Source: JAOUJD01 sp963726405
GTDB lineage: Bacteria > Pseudomonadota > Gammaproteobacteria > Burkholderiales > Burkholderiaceae_F
Direction: 5' to 3'
DNA length: 64,000 nt
Assembly: GCA_963726405.1 (NCBI GenBank)
Contig: CAVSCF010000011.1
Location: forward strand, 186,001-250,000
Under the pieces are notes generated by a model. The model ran no database searches. It worked only from the letters and a program-made list of their open reading frames with translations, and had not been told where the DNA came from. A program made the translations under genes and the position numbers. Shown here piece by piece: positions 26,366-35,518 of the stretch; the stretch's first letter is position 1; each line of letters starts with the position of its first letter.

Positions 26366-27034
26366 ATGAACGCGCCCGTTCCGGTGATCGCCATCGACGG
26401 GCCGACGGCCTCCGGCAAGGGGACCATCGCCGAACGGGTCGCGCGCGCGCTGGGTTTCCGCTACCTCGATAGCGGAGCCCTGTACCGTCTCGTCGCCTGG
26501 AGGGCGCTGGAACGGGGAGTGGACACGGCAGACGAGGCCGCGCTCGCCAGTCTGGCCGCGTCGATGGATCCGACATTCGCCAACGGCCGCATCGAAGTGG
26601 ACGGCCAGGACGTGACCGACGCCATCCGGCGCGAGGAAGTCAGCCGCGCGGCCTCCCAGGTCGCCGTCCATCCGCGCGTGCGCCAGGCGCTGCTGGACCT
26701 TCAGCGTTCGCGCCGCCAGGCGCCCGGGCTGGTGGCGGATGGCCGCGACATGGGCACCGTGGTCTTTCCGGACGCCACGCTCAAGGTCTACCTGACGGCG
26801 AGCGTGGACGCGCGCGCCGAGCGGCGCCATAAGCAGTTGATCGACAAAGGGTTTCCGGCTAATATCGACACCCTTTCGCAGGAACTGCGGGCGCGCGATC
26901 AGCGGGATTCCGAACGGACCGCCTCGCCGCTCAAGCCAGCGGAAGACGCCTACCAGTTCGATTCGTCGGCGCTCACGATCGAAGAGGTCGTGGCCCAGGT
27001 GCTCGACTGGTACGCAAAGCGCGACGAAGGCTGA
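26366..27034 (+). CDS. cmk: Cytidylate kinase
   Basis: This is a 222-residue NMP kinase that phosphorylates CMP/dCMP. The P-loop GPTASGKGT is at 12-20. YLDSGALYRL, RREEVSRAASQVA and DGRDMGTVVFPDA are family blocks that bind CMP and close the active site. GAGG just before the ATG serves as ribosome-binding site. The aroA-cmk-rpsA order is conserved in proteobacteria. Confidence 0.95.
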   Translation: MNAPVPVIAIDGPTASGKGTIAERVARALGFRYLDSGALYRLVAWRALERGVDTADEAALASLAASMDPTFANGRIEVDGQDVTDAIRREEVSRAASQVAVHPRVRQALLDLQRSRRQAPGLVADGRDMGTVVFPDATLKVYLTASVDARAERRHKQLIDKGFPANIDTLSQELRARDQRDSERTASPLKPAEDAYQFDSSALTIEEVVAQVLDWYAKRDEG

Positions 27035-27188
27035 GCAGAGGGCCGTCGTCGCACAGGTGCAGTCGGGACGTCTTCGTCTGGGGCCAGGCGCTGAGCATCA
27101 GCGCGACCCGTTCAATTTCCCCCGCCTGCTTTGATCAACTCCGCCGAGGCGCAACGCCGAAGCGAGCCACCGGAATCGTTTCTTTTAC

Positions 27189-28898
27189 ATGTCATCCCTT
27201 GCAACCCAAACCAGCAGCAGCCAGAACGAGAGCTTTGCCGCCCTCTTCGAAGAGAGCCTGAACCGTCAGGAGATGAAGCAGGGCGAAGTGATCACCGCCG
27301 AGGTGATCCGCGTCGACTACAACTTCGTGGTCGTCAACGCCGGCCTCAAGTCCGAGGCCTACATCCCGCTCGAGGAATTCAAGAACGACGCCGGTGAACT
27401 CGACGTCAAGCCCGGCGACTTCGTGTCCGTTGCGATCGAGTCGCTCGAGAACGGCTACGGCGACACCATCCTTTCGCGCGACAAGGCCAAGCGCCTCGCC
27501 GCCTGGATGAACCTCGAGAAAGCGCTCGAGAGCGGCGAACTCGTCAGCGGCACCATCACCGGCAAGGTGAAAGGCGGCCTGACCGTCATGACCAACGGCA
27601 TCCGCGCGTTCCTGCCCGGTTCGCTCGTCGATACGCGTCCCGTCAAGGACACCACGCCGTACGAGGGCAAGACCCTCGAGTTCAAGGTCATCAAGCTGGA
27701 TCGCAAGCGCAACAACGTCGTGGTCTCCCGCCGTGCGGTGGTCGAGGCCAACATGGGCGAGGAGCGCGCGAAGCTGCTGGAGAACCTCAAGGAAGGCGCC
27801 ATCGTCAAGGGCACCGTCAAGAACATCACCGACTACGGCGCGTTCGTCGACCTCGGCGGCATCGACGGCCTGCTGCACATCACCGACCTGGCGTGGCGCC
27901 GCGTGCGTCACCCGAGCGAGGTCGTGCAGGTCGGCCAGGAGATCACCGCCAAGGTCCTCAAGTTCGACCAGGAGAAGAACCGCGTCTCGCTGGGCGTCAA
28001 GCAGCTTGGCGAGGACCCGTGGGTCGGTCTCGGCCGGCGCTATCCGCAGGGCACGCGCCTGTTCGGCAAGGTCACGAACATCACCGACTACGGTGCGTTC
28101 GTCGAGATCGAGGCCGGCATCGAGGGACTGGTGCACGTGTCCGAGATGGACTGGACCAACAAGAACGTCGACCCGAAGAAGGTCGTCAACCTCGGCGACG
28201 AAGTCGAGGTCATGGTGCTCGAGATCGACGAGGAGCGCCGCCGCATTTCCCTGGGCATGAAGCAGTGCAAGCCCAACCCGTGGGACGACTTCGCGCAGAC
28301 CCACAAGAAGGGCGACAAGGTCTCCGGCGCCATCAAGTCGATCACCGACTTCGGCGTGTTCATCGGCCTGCCGGGCGGCATCGACGGCCTCGTGCACCTG
28401 TCCGACCTGTCGTGGTCCGAGCCCGGCGAGGAAGCCGTGCGCAAGTACAAGAAGGGCGACGAGATCGAGGCGATGGTGCTGGCGATCGACACCGAGCGCG
28501 AGCGCATCTCCCTGGGCGTCAAGCAGATGTCCGGCGATCCGTTCAACAACTACGCCGCCGGCCATGAGAAGGGCAGCACGATCACCGGTGCCGTGAAATC
28601 CGTCGACGCGAAGGGCGCCGTCATCGACCTCGGCAACGACGTCGAAGGCTACCTGCGTGCTTCCGAGATTTCGCCGGACCGCGTCGAGGATGCGCGCACG
28701 CACCTGAAGGAAGGCGACATGGTCACGGCCATGATCATCAACGTCGATCGCAAGACCCGCAACATCAACCTGTCGATCAAGGCAAGGGACAACGCGGAGA
28801 CGGCGGCGACGATGGAGCGGATGCAGGCCGAAGCGCAGACCGGGACGACCAACCTCGGCGCGCTGCTGAAGGCCAAGCTCGACACGCAAACGAAGTAA
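27189..28898 (+). CDS. rpsA: 30S ribosomal protein S1
   Basis: This is a 569-residue protein with six S1 RNA-binding repeats. The later ones carry clear copies of the ITDYGAFVDLGG...GLLHITDL motif (near residues 215, 300, 385 and 470). S1 brings mRNA to the 30S subunit. The ATG at 27189 gives the normal N-terminus of the family (NESFAALFEESL). It follows cmk after 154 bases of AT-richer leader and is followed by ihfB, the standard order. Confidence 0.97.
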   Translation: MSSLATQTSSSQNESFAALFEESLNRQEMKQGEVITAEVIRVDYNFVVVNAGLKSEAYIPLEEFKNDAGELDVKPGDFVSVAIESLENGYGDTILSRDKAKRLAAWMNLEKALESGELVSGTITGKVKGGLTVMTNGIRAFLPGSLVDTRPVKDTTPYEGKTLEFKVIKLDRKRNNVVVSRRAVVEANMGEERAKLLENLKEGAIVKGTVKNITDYGAFVDLGGIDGLLHITDLAWRRVRHPSEVVQVGQEITAKVLKFDQEKNRVSLGVKQLGEDPWVGLGRRYPQGTRLFGKVTNITDYGAFVEIEAGIEGLVHVSEMDWTNKNVDPKKVVNLGDEVEVMVLEIDEERRRISLGMKQCKPNPWDDFAQTHKKGDKVSGAIKSITDFGVFIGLPGGIDGLVHLSDLSWSEPGEEAVRKYKKGDEIEAMVLAIDTERERISLGVKQMSGDPFNNYAAGHEKGSTITGAVKSVDAKGAVIDLGNDVEGYLRASEISPDRVEDARTHLKEGDMVTAMIINVDRKTRNINLSIKARDNAETAATMERMQAEAQTGTTNLGALLKAKLDTQTK

Positions 28899-28955
28899 GA
28901 CATCCGCGAAGAACGGGGCAAGGTCGATCCTACGGGCACAGTCAGGGGCATAGTC

Positions 28956-29297
28956 ATGAAGACCATGACGAAGTCGGAACTGATCGCAAAGCTGGCCGAA
29001 CGCAACCCGCGGCTGGTGGCGCGCGACGCCGACGAAGCGGTCAACACCATGCTCGATGCAATGACCGATGCGCTGGCCGGCGGCCAGCGCATCGAGATCC
29101 GTGGCTTCGGCAGCTTTGCCCTGAACTACCGTCCGCCGCGCGTGGGCCGCAACCCGAAGTCCGGGGACCGCGTCCAGGTGCCCGCCAAGTACGTGCCGCA
29201 TTTCAAGGCCGGCAAGGAACTGCGGGAGCGCGTCGACGGGACCGAATCGCCGGACGGCGAGGGTGGCGGCAACGGAGCCGACGAGGGCGACGAATAG
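28956..29297 (+). CDS. ihfB: Integration host factor subunit beta
   Basis: This is a 113-residue DNA-bending HU/IHF protein. MTKSELIAKLAERNP is the family N-terminus and GFGSFALNYRPPRVGRNPKSGD holds the DNA-intercalating proline arm. With IhfA it bends DNA at specific sites. A Gly/Glu/Asp-rich acidic tail of about 19 residues follows the normal end, longer than in E. coli (94 residues). ATG at 28956 or 28965 are both possible. Followed by a strong terminator. Confidence 0.95.
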   Translation: MKTMTKSELIAKLAERNPRLVARDADEAVNTMLDAMTDALAGGQRIEIRGFGSFALNYRPPRVGRNPKSGDRVQVPAKYVPHFKAGKELRERVDGTESPDGEGGGNGADEGDE

Positions 29298-29317
29298 TCG
29301 AACTCGAGCATCACGAA

Positions 29318-29347
29318 AGGCCGCGCACTGCTCGCGGCCTTTTTTTT
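29318..29347 (+). terminator. Rho-independent terminator after ihfB
   Basis: AGGCCGCG (29318-29325) pairs with CGCGGCCT (29333-29340) around a seven-base loop, followed by seven T residues. It separates the rpsA-ihfB transcript from lapA. Confidence 0.92.
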
Positions 29348-29394
29348 GAACGGACCACGAAGCGCCGCCGGCGCGGTGTGCTGCCGGCATTCCC

Positions 29395-29400
29395 TACAAT
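29395..29400 (+). promoter_or_regulatory. Likely -10 element for lapAB
   Basis: TACAAT lies 28 bases before the lapA ATG, just past the ihfB terminator. The surrounding GGCATTCCCTACAAT is nearly the same as the sequence before the AddB-like gene (42177-42190). No convincing -35 hexamer is seen. Confidence 0.45.
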
Positions 29401-29427
29401 GCGGCTTTCCCGCCGGAGAGAGAGTCC

Positions 29428-29763
29428 ATGAAGCTTCTCGCGTGGGTCGTGAAGCTCGGCTTCTTCCTGCTCGTGCTGTGGTTCGCGCTGAAGAACACGA
29501 CCCCGGTTCCGGTCCGTTTCAGCGCCGACTTCATGCTCGACCGGGTGCCGTTGATCGTCGTGATGCTGATCTGCGTGGCGATCGGTGCGCTGCTGGGCGC
29601 CCTCGCGCTCGCCTTGCCGATCTACAAGATGCGCCGCGAGGTCATGCGGCTGCGCGCCGCGACGCCCGTCGTGCCGGAGCCCGAGGTCATCGTCGAGCGC
29701 GGACTGAGCGCGGCCCGGCAGTCCGGCGCGGTGGCCGAACTCGGCGGTGGGGACCGCGCGTGA
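29428..29763 (+). CDS. lapA: LapA-domain inner-membrane protein
   Basis: This is a 111-residue protein with two membrane helices (about 4-21 and 40-62) joined by NTTPVPVRFSADFMLDRVPL, and a cytoplasmic tail starting KMRREVMRLRAA. That is the LapA (YciS) layout. LapA works with LapB in control of lipopolysaccharide assembly and LpxC turnover. GGAGAGAGAG precedes the start. The lapB GTG overlaps its stop by four bases. Confidence 0.88.
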   Translation: MKLLAWVVKLGFFLLVLWFALKNTTPVPVRFSADFMLDRVPLIVVMLICVAIGALLGALALALPIYKMRREVMRLRAATPVVPEPEVIVERGLSAARQSGAVAELGGGDRA

Positions 29764-30932
29764 TCGAGTTCGAGTTCTGGTACCTGCTTGCATTGCCGTT
29801 GCTCTTCGCCGCCGGCTGGCTCGCGCGCGGCTTCGAATCGCGCGCCCGCGCGACGGACCAGGCGGGGTTGCCGCGGTCGTACTTCCGCGGCCTGAACCTG
29901 CTGCTGAACGACCAGCACGACAAGGCCATCGACGCCTTCATCGAGGTCGTGAAGCTCGACCCCGAGACCATCGAACTGCACCACGCACTGGGCAACCTGT
30001 TCCGGCGGCGCGGCGAGTTCGACCGCGCGGTGCGCATCCATACCCACCTGCTGAATCGCGCCGACCTGCCCGCCAATGCGCGCGCCCAGGCGCTTGTCGA
30101 ACTCGGGCAGGACTACCTCAAGGGCGGCCTGCTCGACCGTGCAGAGGACGCGTTCACGCGCCTGCTCGAGGACACGCACCATCGGTTCGACGCCCTGCGC
30201 GCGCTGCTGCGCATCTACCAGATGGAGCGCGAATGGCTCAAGGCGGTCGACTGCGCCCGCCTGCTCGAGCGCGAGGCGGGCGAATCGCACGGGGTCGCGA
30301 TATCGCATTTCTTCTGCGAGCTCGCCACCGCGGCGCTCGAGCAGCAGCGCTTCGACGACACGCAGAAGGCGATCGACGAGGCGCTCAATGCCAACCGCAA
30401 GTCGGTGCGCGCGCTGATCCTGGCGGGCGACCTGGAGATGAAGCGAGGGCATCGCGACGAAGCGCTGCGCCAGTGGCAGCGGATCGAGGCGGCTTCGCCG
30501 GAGCACGTGCCCTTGATCGCGGCCCGCGTGGCGGACGCCATGGACGCCGCCGGCGATCGCGGGGGCGCCCTGAACTGGCTGCGCCGCGCGCTTCTCGACA
30601 TGCCGTCGATCGACCTGCTCGACGTCGTGCAGAAACGCGTGAATGCATGGGAAGGCCACGCCGCGGCCGAAGCGCTGGTCGGCGAGGAAATCCGGCGCCA
30701 TCCTTCGTTGCTCGGTTTCGAGCGGCTGCTGGAAACGCGCCTGGAGATGAACAAGGACGACGGCGAGTTGCAGTTGCTGGCGTCGCTGCTGCGCGGGCAG
30801 ACGCGGAAGCTGGCCCGCTACCGCTGCACCCGCTGCGGATTCCGCGCGCGTGAGTACCACTGGAACTGCCCGGGCTGCAGCGGCTGGGACACCTACCCGC
30901 CGCGGCGGATCGAGGAACTCGACGTCGCATGA
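29760..30932 (+). CDS. lapB: Lipopolysaccharide assembly protein LapB (TPR, rubredoxin-like)
   Basis: This is a 390-residue protein with an N-terminal membrane anchor (WYLLALPLLFAAGWLARG), then TPR repeats across residues 40-340. The C-terminal zinc/rubredoxin-like domain has CTRC (356, 359) and CPGC (370, 373). LapB (YciM) presents LpxC to FtsH and limits lipid A synthesis. GTG 29760 overlaps the lapA stop (GTGA), so the two are translationally coupled. The stop overlaps the first 63-bp repeat. Confidence 0.93.
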   Translation: MIEFEFWYLLALPLLFAAGWLARGFESRARATDQAGLPRSYFRGLNLLLNDQHDKAIDAFIEVVKLDPETIELHHALGNLFRRRGEFDRAVRIHTHLLNRADLPANARAQALVELGQDYLKGGLLDRAEDAFTRLLEDTHHRFDALRALLRIYQMEREWLKAVDCARLLEREAGESHGVAISHFFCELATAALEQQRFDDTQKAIDEALNANRKSVRALILAGDLEMKRGHRDEALRQWQRIEAASPEHVPLIAARVADAMDAAGDRGGALNWLRRALLDMPSIDLLDVVQKRVNAWEGHAAAEALVGEEIRRHPSLLGFERLLETRLEMNKDDGELQLLASLLRGQTRKLARYRCTRCGFRAREYHWNCPGCSGWDTYPPRRIEELDVA

Positions 30933-31117
30933 GCGCGCACGGCCGCTCCGAAGCGCTCGCCCCGAAGCGCGTAGCGCGGAGGGTAAGTCCCATGAGCGCG
31001 CACGGCCGCTCCGAAGCGCTCGCCCCGAAGCGCGTAGCGCGGAGGGTAAGTCCCATGAGCGCGCACGGCCGCTCCGAAGCGCTCGCCCCGAAGCGCGCAG
31101 CGCGGAGGGTAGTCCGG
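30929..31117 (+). repeat. Three tandem 63-bp repeats between lapB and cysM
   Basis: Copies begin at 30929, 30992 and 31055. The first two are identical over the unit; the third has one change (GTAGC to GCAGC) and a one-base loss near its end. Each unit starts with ATG and ends with a GGAGGG ribosome-binding-like box, and 63 is a multiple of three. The frame starting at 30929 could code three copies of a 21-residue peptide (MSAHGRSEALAPKRVARRVSP). Another frame is open straight into cysM. Each unit also contains imperfect inverted GCGC segments. No spacers, so not CRISPR. Confidence 0.9.
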
Positions 31118-32031
31118 TGACCTTTGCCGGGTACCCGTCGATCGACCTGACCATCGGCGACACGCCGCTCGTGCGTCTTCAGCGCATTCCCGGGGCGGAC
31201 AACGCGCGCCGGGGCAACGTGGTCCTGGGCAAGCTCGAAGGCAACAATCCCGGGGGCTCGGTGAAGGACCGGCCGGCGCTGTCGATGATCCTGCGCGCCG
31301 AGGAGCGCGGCGAGATCCGGCCGGGTGACCGCCTGATCGAGGCCACCAGCGGCAACACTGGCATCGCGCTCGCGATGATCGCGGCGATGAAGGGTTACCG
31401 GATGACCCTCATCATGCCGGACAACCTTTCGGCCGAACGGCGCGCCAGCATGACGGCTTACGGCGCGGAGCTGATCCTGACCCCCGCATCGAAGGGGGGC
31501 ATGGAGTACGCGCGGGACCTGGCCACGGAGATGCAGGCGCGCGGCGAAGGCAAGGTGCTCGACCAGTTCGCCAACGCCGACAACCCGCGGGTGCATTACG
31601 AAACCACGGGACCCGAGGTGTGGCGGGACACCGGCGGCCGCGTCACGCACTTCGTGAGCGCGATGGGGACGACCGGCACGATCATGGGTGTGTCGCGTTT
31701 CCTCAAGGAGCGCAACCCCAGCGTGCAGATCGTCGGTGCGCAGCCCGCGGAGGGTTCGCAGATTCCGGGCATCCGCAAGTGGCCCACCGCGTACCTGCCG
31801 AAGATCTATGACGCCGCGCGCGTGGACCGAGTCGAGCACGTGACGCAGGCGGACGCCGAGGCGATGGCACGGCGCATGGCGAGCGAGGAAGGCATCTTCT
31901 GCGGCATCTCGGCCGCCGGGGCGCTTGTGATCGCGCTGCGTGTCGCCGCCGAGGTCGAGAACGCCACGATCGTCTTCATCGTGTGCGACCGCGGCGATCG
32001 CTACCTGTCGACCGGTGTCTTCAATCCCTGA
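31117..32031 (+). CDS. cysM: Cysteine synthase B
   Basis: This is a 304-residue fold-type II PLP enzyme that makes cysteine from O-acetylserine and sulfide or thiosulfate. The PLP lysine is Lys50 in NNPGGSVKDRPAL and the substrate loop is ATSGNTGIAL. GTG 31117 was chosen because GGAGGG at 31104-31109 sits seven bases upstream and VTFAGYPSI fits family N-termini. The ribosome-binding site comes from the last 63-bp repeat. The frame remains open upstream through all three repeats, so an N-terminally extended form cannot be excluded. Confidence 0.92.
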   Translation: MTFAGYPSIDLTIGDTPLVRLQRIPGADNARRGNVVLGKLEGNNPGGSVKDRPALSMILRAEERGEIRPGDRLIEATSGNTGIALAMIAAMKGYRMTLIMPDNLSAERRASMTAYGAELILTPASKGGMEYARDLATEMQARGEGKVLDQFANADNPRVHYETTGPEVWRDTGGRVTHFVSAMGTTGTIMGVSRFLKERNPSVQIVGAQPAEGSQIPGIRKWPTAYLPKIYDAARVDRVEHVTQADAEAMARRMASEEGIFCGISAAGALVIALRVAAEVENATIVFIVCDRGDRYLSTGVFNP

Positions 32032-32049
32032 TTGCTGCTTGGGCGCGGG

Positions 32050-33036
32050 TTACTGCGGCTGGAAGCCGCTGGCCTTGATGATCTTCGCCCACGCCTGCGC
32101 GTAGGCCCGCTCGCGCGCCGCGAGTTGCGGCTGCGGCATGAAGCCGACCGTCAGGCCCCACGTCGTCAGCTTGTCCCTGACGTCCGGGAGCGCAATGACT
32201 TTCGCGAGCGCGTTGGCAAAGCGGTCGACCTCGGCCGTCGGCGTTCCAGCCGGGGCGAAGAAGGCGTAGTACGGAACGTCCTCGAAGCCCGCGAGGCCGA
32301 GTTCGGCGAACGTGGGCACGTCGGGCAGCACGGCCTGGCGCGAGGCGCCGAGCACGGCAATCACCCGCAGCTTGCCGGCCTTGTGGTTCTCGACGAACTC
32401 GGGCACCGATGCGACGCCGGCCGGAATCTGCGAGGCCAGCATGTCGGCGATCATCGGGGCGCTGCCGCGGTACGGGACCGACACGAGGTCGAGCTTGTAC
32501 TTCTCCCCGATCACCTTGACGAGGAACTCCGGCACCGACGCCGGCGCCGGAACGCCGACAGCCGACTTGCCCCCCTGGGCGCGAATCGCGGCAAGGTACT
32601 CGTTGAAGCTCTTCGCCGGAGTCCCGGGTGCCACGGCGAGGGCATTGACGAACGTGGCGAACCCCGCGACCGGCACGAAATCCTGCGCCGGGTCGAAGCC
32701 CGGGTTCTTCACCACCAGCGGCAGGATCGAGATCGTGTGGTCGTGCGAGATGAAATAGGTGCTGCCGTCGGCCGGCGCGGCCTTCAGGGCCTGCGCGGCG
32801 ATCTGCCCGCCGGCTCCGGCGCGATTCTCGACGATCACCGGGGCGCCAAGTTCGTCCTTCAGGCGCTCGGCCAGCGTGCGTGCGATGCCGTCCGTGCCGC
32901 CGCCCGCGGGAAAGCCGACGAGGATGCGCACCGGCTTGCCCGCCGGCGCCTGCGCCCACAGCGCGCCGGACGCGAGCCCCAGGAACGCGCCAAGCGTCGC
33001 GGCGAGGATTCGACGGCGGTCCGCCACGAACCTCAC
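32050..33036 (-). CDS. Bug-family tripartite tricarboxylate transporter receptor
   Basis: This is a 328-residue exported solute receptor. A signal peptide (LAATLGAFLGLASGALWAQA) precedes the Bug hallmark GKPVRILVGFPAGGGTDGIAR and the ligand-binding VENRAGAGG. Bug proteins bind carboxylates in the periplasm, usually for a TctAB permease, but large orphan sets exist in Burkholderiales. No tctA/tctB is in the window. GTG 33036 overlaps the fumarase stop (GTGA), suggesting coupling to that gene; GTG 33027 is an alternative. The substrate might be a C4 dicarboxylate given the fumarase neighbour, but that is inference. Confidence 0.85.
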   Translation of the reverse strand: MRFVADRRRILAATLGAFLGLASGALWAQAPAGKPVRILVGFPAGGGTDGIARTLAERLKDELGAPVIVENRAGAGGQIAAQALKAAPADGSTYFISHDHTISILPLVVKNPGFDPAQDFVPVAGFATFVNALAVAPGTPAKSFNEYLAAIRAQGGKSAVGVPAPASVPEFLVKVIGEKYKLDLVSVPYRGSAPMIADMLASQIPAGVASVPEFVENHKAGKLRVIAVLGASRQAVLPDVPTFAELGLAGFEDVPYYAFFAPAGTPTAEVDRFANALAKVIALPDVRDKLTTWGLTVGFMPQPQLAARERAYAQAWAKIIKASGFQPQ

Positions 33037-34563
33037 GCGACGGTGACCGGAATCTTGCCGATCTTCGCCTGCCACTCCCTGGGCGCGGTCTGGTGCACGG
33101 ACGTCCCATCGGCGCTGACCGCGACCGTCACCGGCATGTCGCGCACGTCGAACTCGTAGATCGCTTCCATGCCGAGGTCCGCGAATCCGACCGTTCGCGC
33201 GCCCTTGATCGCTTTTGCGACCAGGTAAGCGGCGCCGCCCACGGCCATCAGGTAGGCGCTCTTGTGCTTCTTGATGGCCTCTATCGCTGTCGGACCGCGC
33301 TCGGCCTTGCCGATCATCGCGATGAGTCCGGTCTGCGCGAGCATCATCTCGGTGAACTTGTCCATGCGCGTCGCGGTCGTGGGGCCCGCGGGGCCTACCA
33401 CCTCGTCGCGCACTGGATCGACCGGCCCGACGTAGTAGATGACCCGGTTGGTGAAGTCGACCGGAAGCTTCTCGCCCTTGGCCAGCATGTCCTGGATGCG
33501 CTTGTGCGCGGCGTCGCGACCGGTCAGCATCTTGCCGTTCAGCAGCAGGGTCTGCCCCGGCTTCCACGAAGCCACTTCTTCCTTCGTCAGCGTGTCGAGG
33601 TTGACGCGCTTGCTGAGCTTGGTGTCCGGCTGCCAGTTCACGTTCGGCCAGGTGTCGAGCGGCGGCGGATCGAGGTACGCGGGGCCGGAGCCGTCGAGCA
33701 CGAAGTGCGCGTGACGGGTGGCCGCGCAGTTCGGGATCATCGCGACCGGTTTCGACGCCGCATGCGTCGGGTACATCCTGATCTTCACGTCGAGCACGGT
33801 GGTCAGTCCGCCGAGCCCCTGCGCGCCGATGCCGAGTGCGTTGACCTTCTCGTACAACTCGACGCGCAGCTTCTCCTCGTCGGTCTTCGGACCGCGCTGG
33901 AGCAGCTCGTACATGTCGATGTCGTCCATCAGCGATTCCTTCGCCATCAGCATCGCCTTCTCGGCCGTGCCGCCGATGCCGATTCCCAGCATGCCGGGCG
34001 GGCACCAGCCGGCGCCCATCGTCGGCACTGTCTTCATCACCCAGTCGACGATCGAATCGCTTGGGTTGAGCATCACGAACTTGCTCTTGTTCTCGGAGCC
34101 GCCGCCCTTGGCCGCGACCATCACCTCGACGGTGTTGCCCGGCACGAGCTGCGACATTGATGACCGCGGGCGTGTTGTCCTTCGTGTTCTTGCGGCCGAA
34201 CTCCGGCGGGCTCACCACGGACGCGCGCAGCACGTTGTCCGGGTTCAGGTAGCCCTGCCGAACCCCCTCGTTGATCGCGTCTTCGAGCGATCCGGCGCCA
34301 TTGAATCCTTCCCACCGCACGTCCATGCCCACCTTCAGGAAGACGTTGACGATGCCCGTGTCCTGGCAGAGCGGGCGGTGCCCCTCGGCGCACATGCGCG
34401 AGTTCGTGAGGATCTGCGCGATCGCGTCCTTCGCCGCCGGGCTCTGCTCGGTCTCGTAGGCGCGCGCGAGATGCGTGATGAAGTCGGCCGGGTGGTAGTA
34501 GCTGATGTATTGCAGGGCCCCGGCGATGCTTTCGACGAGGTCGGCTTTGCGGATGGTGGTCAT
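33033..34563 (-). pseudogene. Class I [4Fe-4S] fumarate hydratase with an apparent frameshift
   Basis: Residues 1-136 are read from 34563 and include NSRMCAEGHRPLCQDTG, where Cys66 is a cluster ligand. The rest is read from 34157 in another frame. It holds the other two ligands (AGWCPPGM and PNCAATRHAH), followed by the C-terminal Fe-S hydro-lyase beta domain. At the join homologs read NTPAVIHM-xLVPG; here ATCAATG lacks two bases (near 34157). As written the enzyme would be inactive. It would hydrate fumarate to malate. The break is in the middle of the alpha domain, so this is not the natural two-subunit form. Either a pseudogene or a consensus error. Confidence 0.88.
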
Positions 34564-34570
34564 ATGGGCC

Positions 34571-35242
34571 TCAATGAGCGTCTGCGTCCGTGTCCCTGTC
34601 CTTGTCGCGTTGGCGGGAGGGAGCCAGCATGAGCCGGTCCGTGGACGCCACGGCCATGGCGGACAAGAGGAAGGTGATGTGGATCGCCGTCTGGGCGATC
34701 AACACCTTCTCGGAGTAATTCTGGGCGTTGATGAAGGTTTTCAGGAGATGAATCGAACTTATACCGATGATGGCCGTGCCGAGCTTGACCTTGAGCACGC
34801 TCGCGTTCACGTGCGACAGCCACTCGGGCTGGTCCGGATGTCCCTCGAGGTACATCCGGGAAACGAAGGTCTCATAGCCGCCGACGATCACCATGATCAG
34901 CAGGTTCGAGATCATGACCACGTCGATGAGCGCCAGGACGACCAGCATGATCACCGTCTCGTTGAAGGCCGGCGGCTCGTGCCCGATGATGGTCCCGGCC
35001 GCGTCCTTGATTTCCGGCAGTTGGTAGCCAATGCTCTTCACCAGAAGCGCGAGGGCGTCCTTGTTGCCCATGGCCGCTTCTACAAGGTGCACCAGCTCCA
35101 CCCAGAAGTGATAGACGTACACCGCTTGCGCGAGGATCAGGCCGACGTAAAGCGGCAATTGAAGCCAGCGGGTGGCGAAGATCAGGCGGGGGACGATGGG
35201 AATCGGACGCGCGTTGGCGCGCTCGATGGGCGATTTGGCCAT
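34571..35242 (-). CDS. YqhA/UPF0114-family membrane protein
   Basis: This is a 223-residue inner-membrane protein with about four hydrophobic segments. It has the YqhA/UPF0114 pattern: FATRWLQLPLYVGLILAQAVY, ALIDVVMISNLLIMVIVGGYETFVS, and KVKLGTAIIGISSIHLLK. Function unknown. ATG 35242 begins the conserved part; the longer upstream open frame is antisense to htpX. It lies seven bases upstream of fumarase on the same strand, so YqhA-fumarase-Bug form one likely transcript. Confidence 0.85.
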   Translation of the reverse strand: MAKSPIERANARPIPIVPRLIFATRWLQLPLYVGLILAQAVYVYHFWVELVHLVEAAMGNKDALALLVKSIGYQLPEIKDAAGTIIGHEPPAFNETVIMLVVLALIDVVMISNLLIMVIVGGYETFVSRMYLEGHPDQPEWLSHVNASVLKVKLGTAIIGISSIHLLKTFINAQNYSEKVLIAQTAIHITFLLSAMAVASTDRLMLAPSRQRDKDRDTDADAH

Positions 35243-35518
35243 AGCACTCGGCGAGGGCAAAGATGCAAAGTTTAGCCGCCGCCACGATCTCGCCCGGCGC
35301 CGCCGGGCGCCGGGCGCCGGGAAGGCGGCCTCTTGCGCGGCGCCAATGCGCCTCCATATCCGAACTCGTGTGTCTGCAGACTGTCCAAGTGACTGATTTG
35401 CAGAGTGAAAACCCTTGGAGAGGCCGATGTAGCTTTCGGACAAACGTGAATGGTTGGCGCGGCACTGGCCGGATAAACTGGCGCCGCTGGAAATTCCCTC
35501 ATTCCATCTGGAGACTCT

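Noticed and set aside
27192..29390. 732-codon minus-strand frame opposite rpsA and ihfB
   Set aside because: Shadow of the S1 repeats; composition and lack of motifs argue against a gene.
30929..31117. CRISPR-like array
   Set aside because: The 63-bp units are directly abutting with no spacers, and units begin with ATG and end with a ribosome-binding box.
33033..34563. Two-subunit class I fumarase (separate alpha and beta genes)
   Set aside because: The break is inside the alpha domain between cluster ligands, not at the alpha/beta border.
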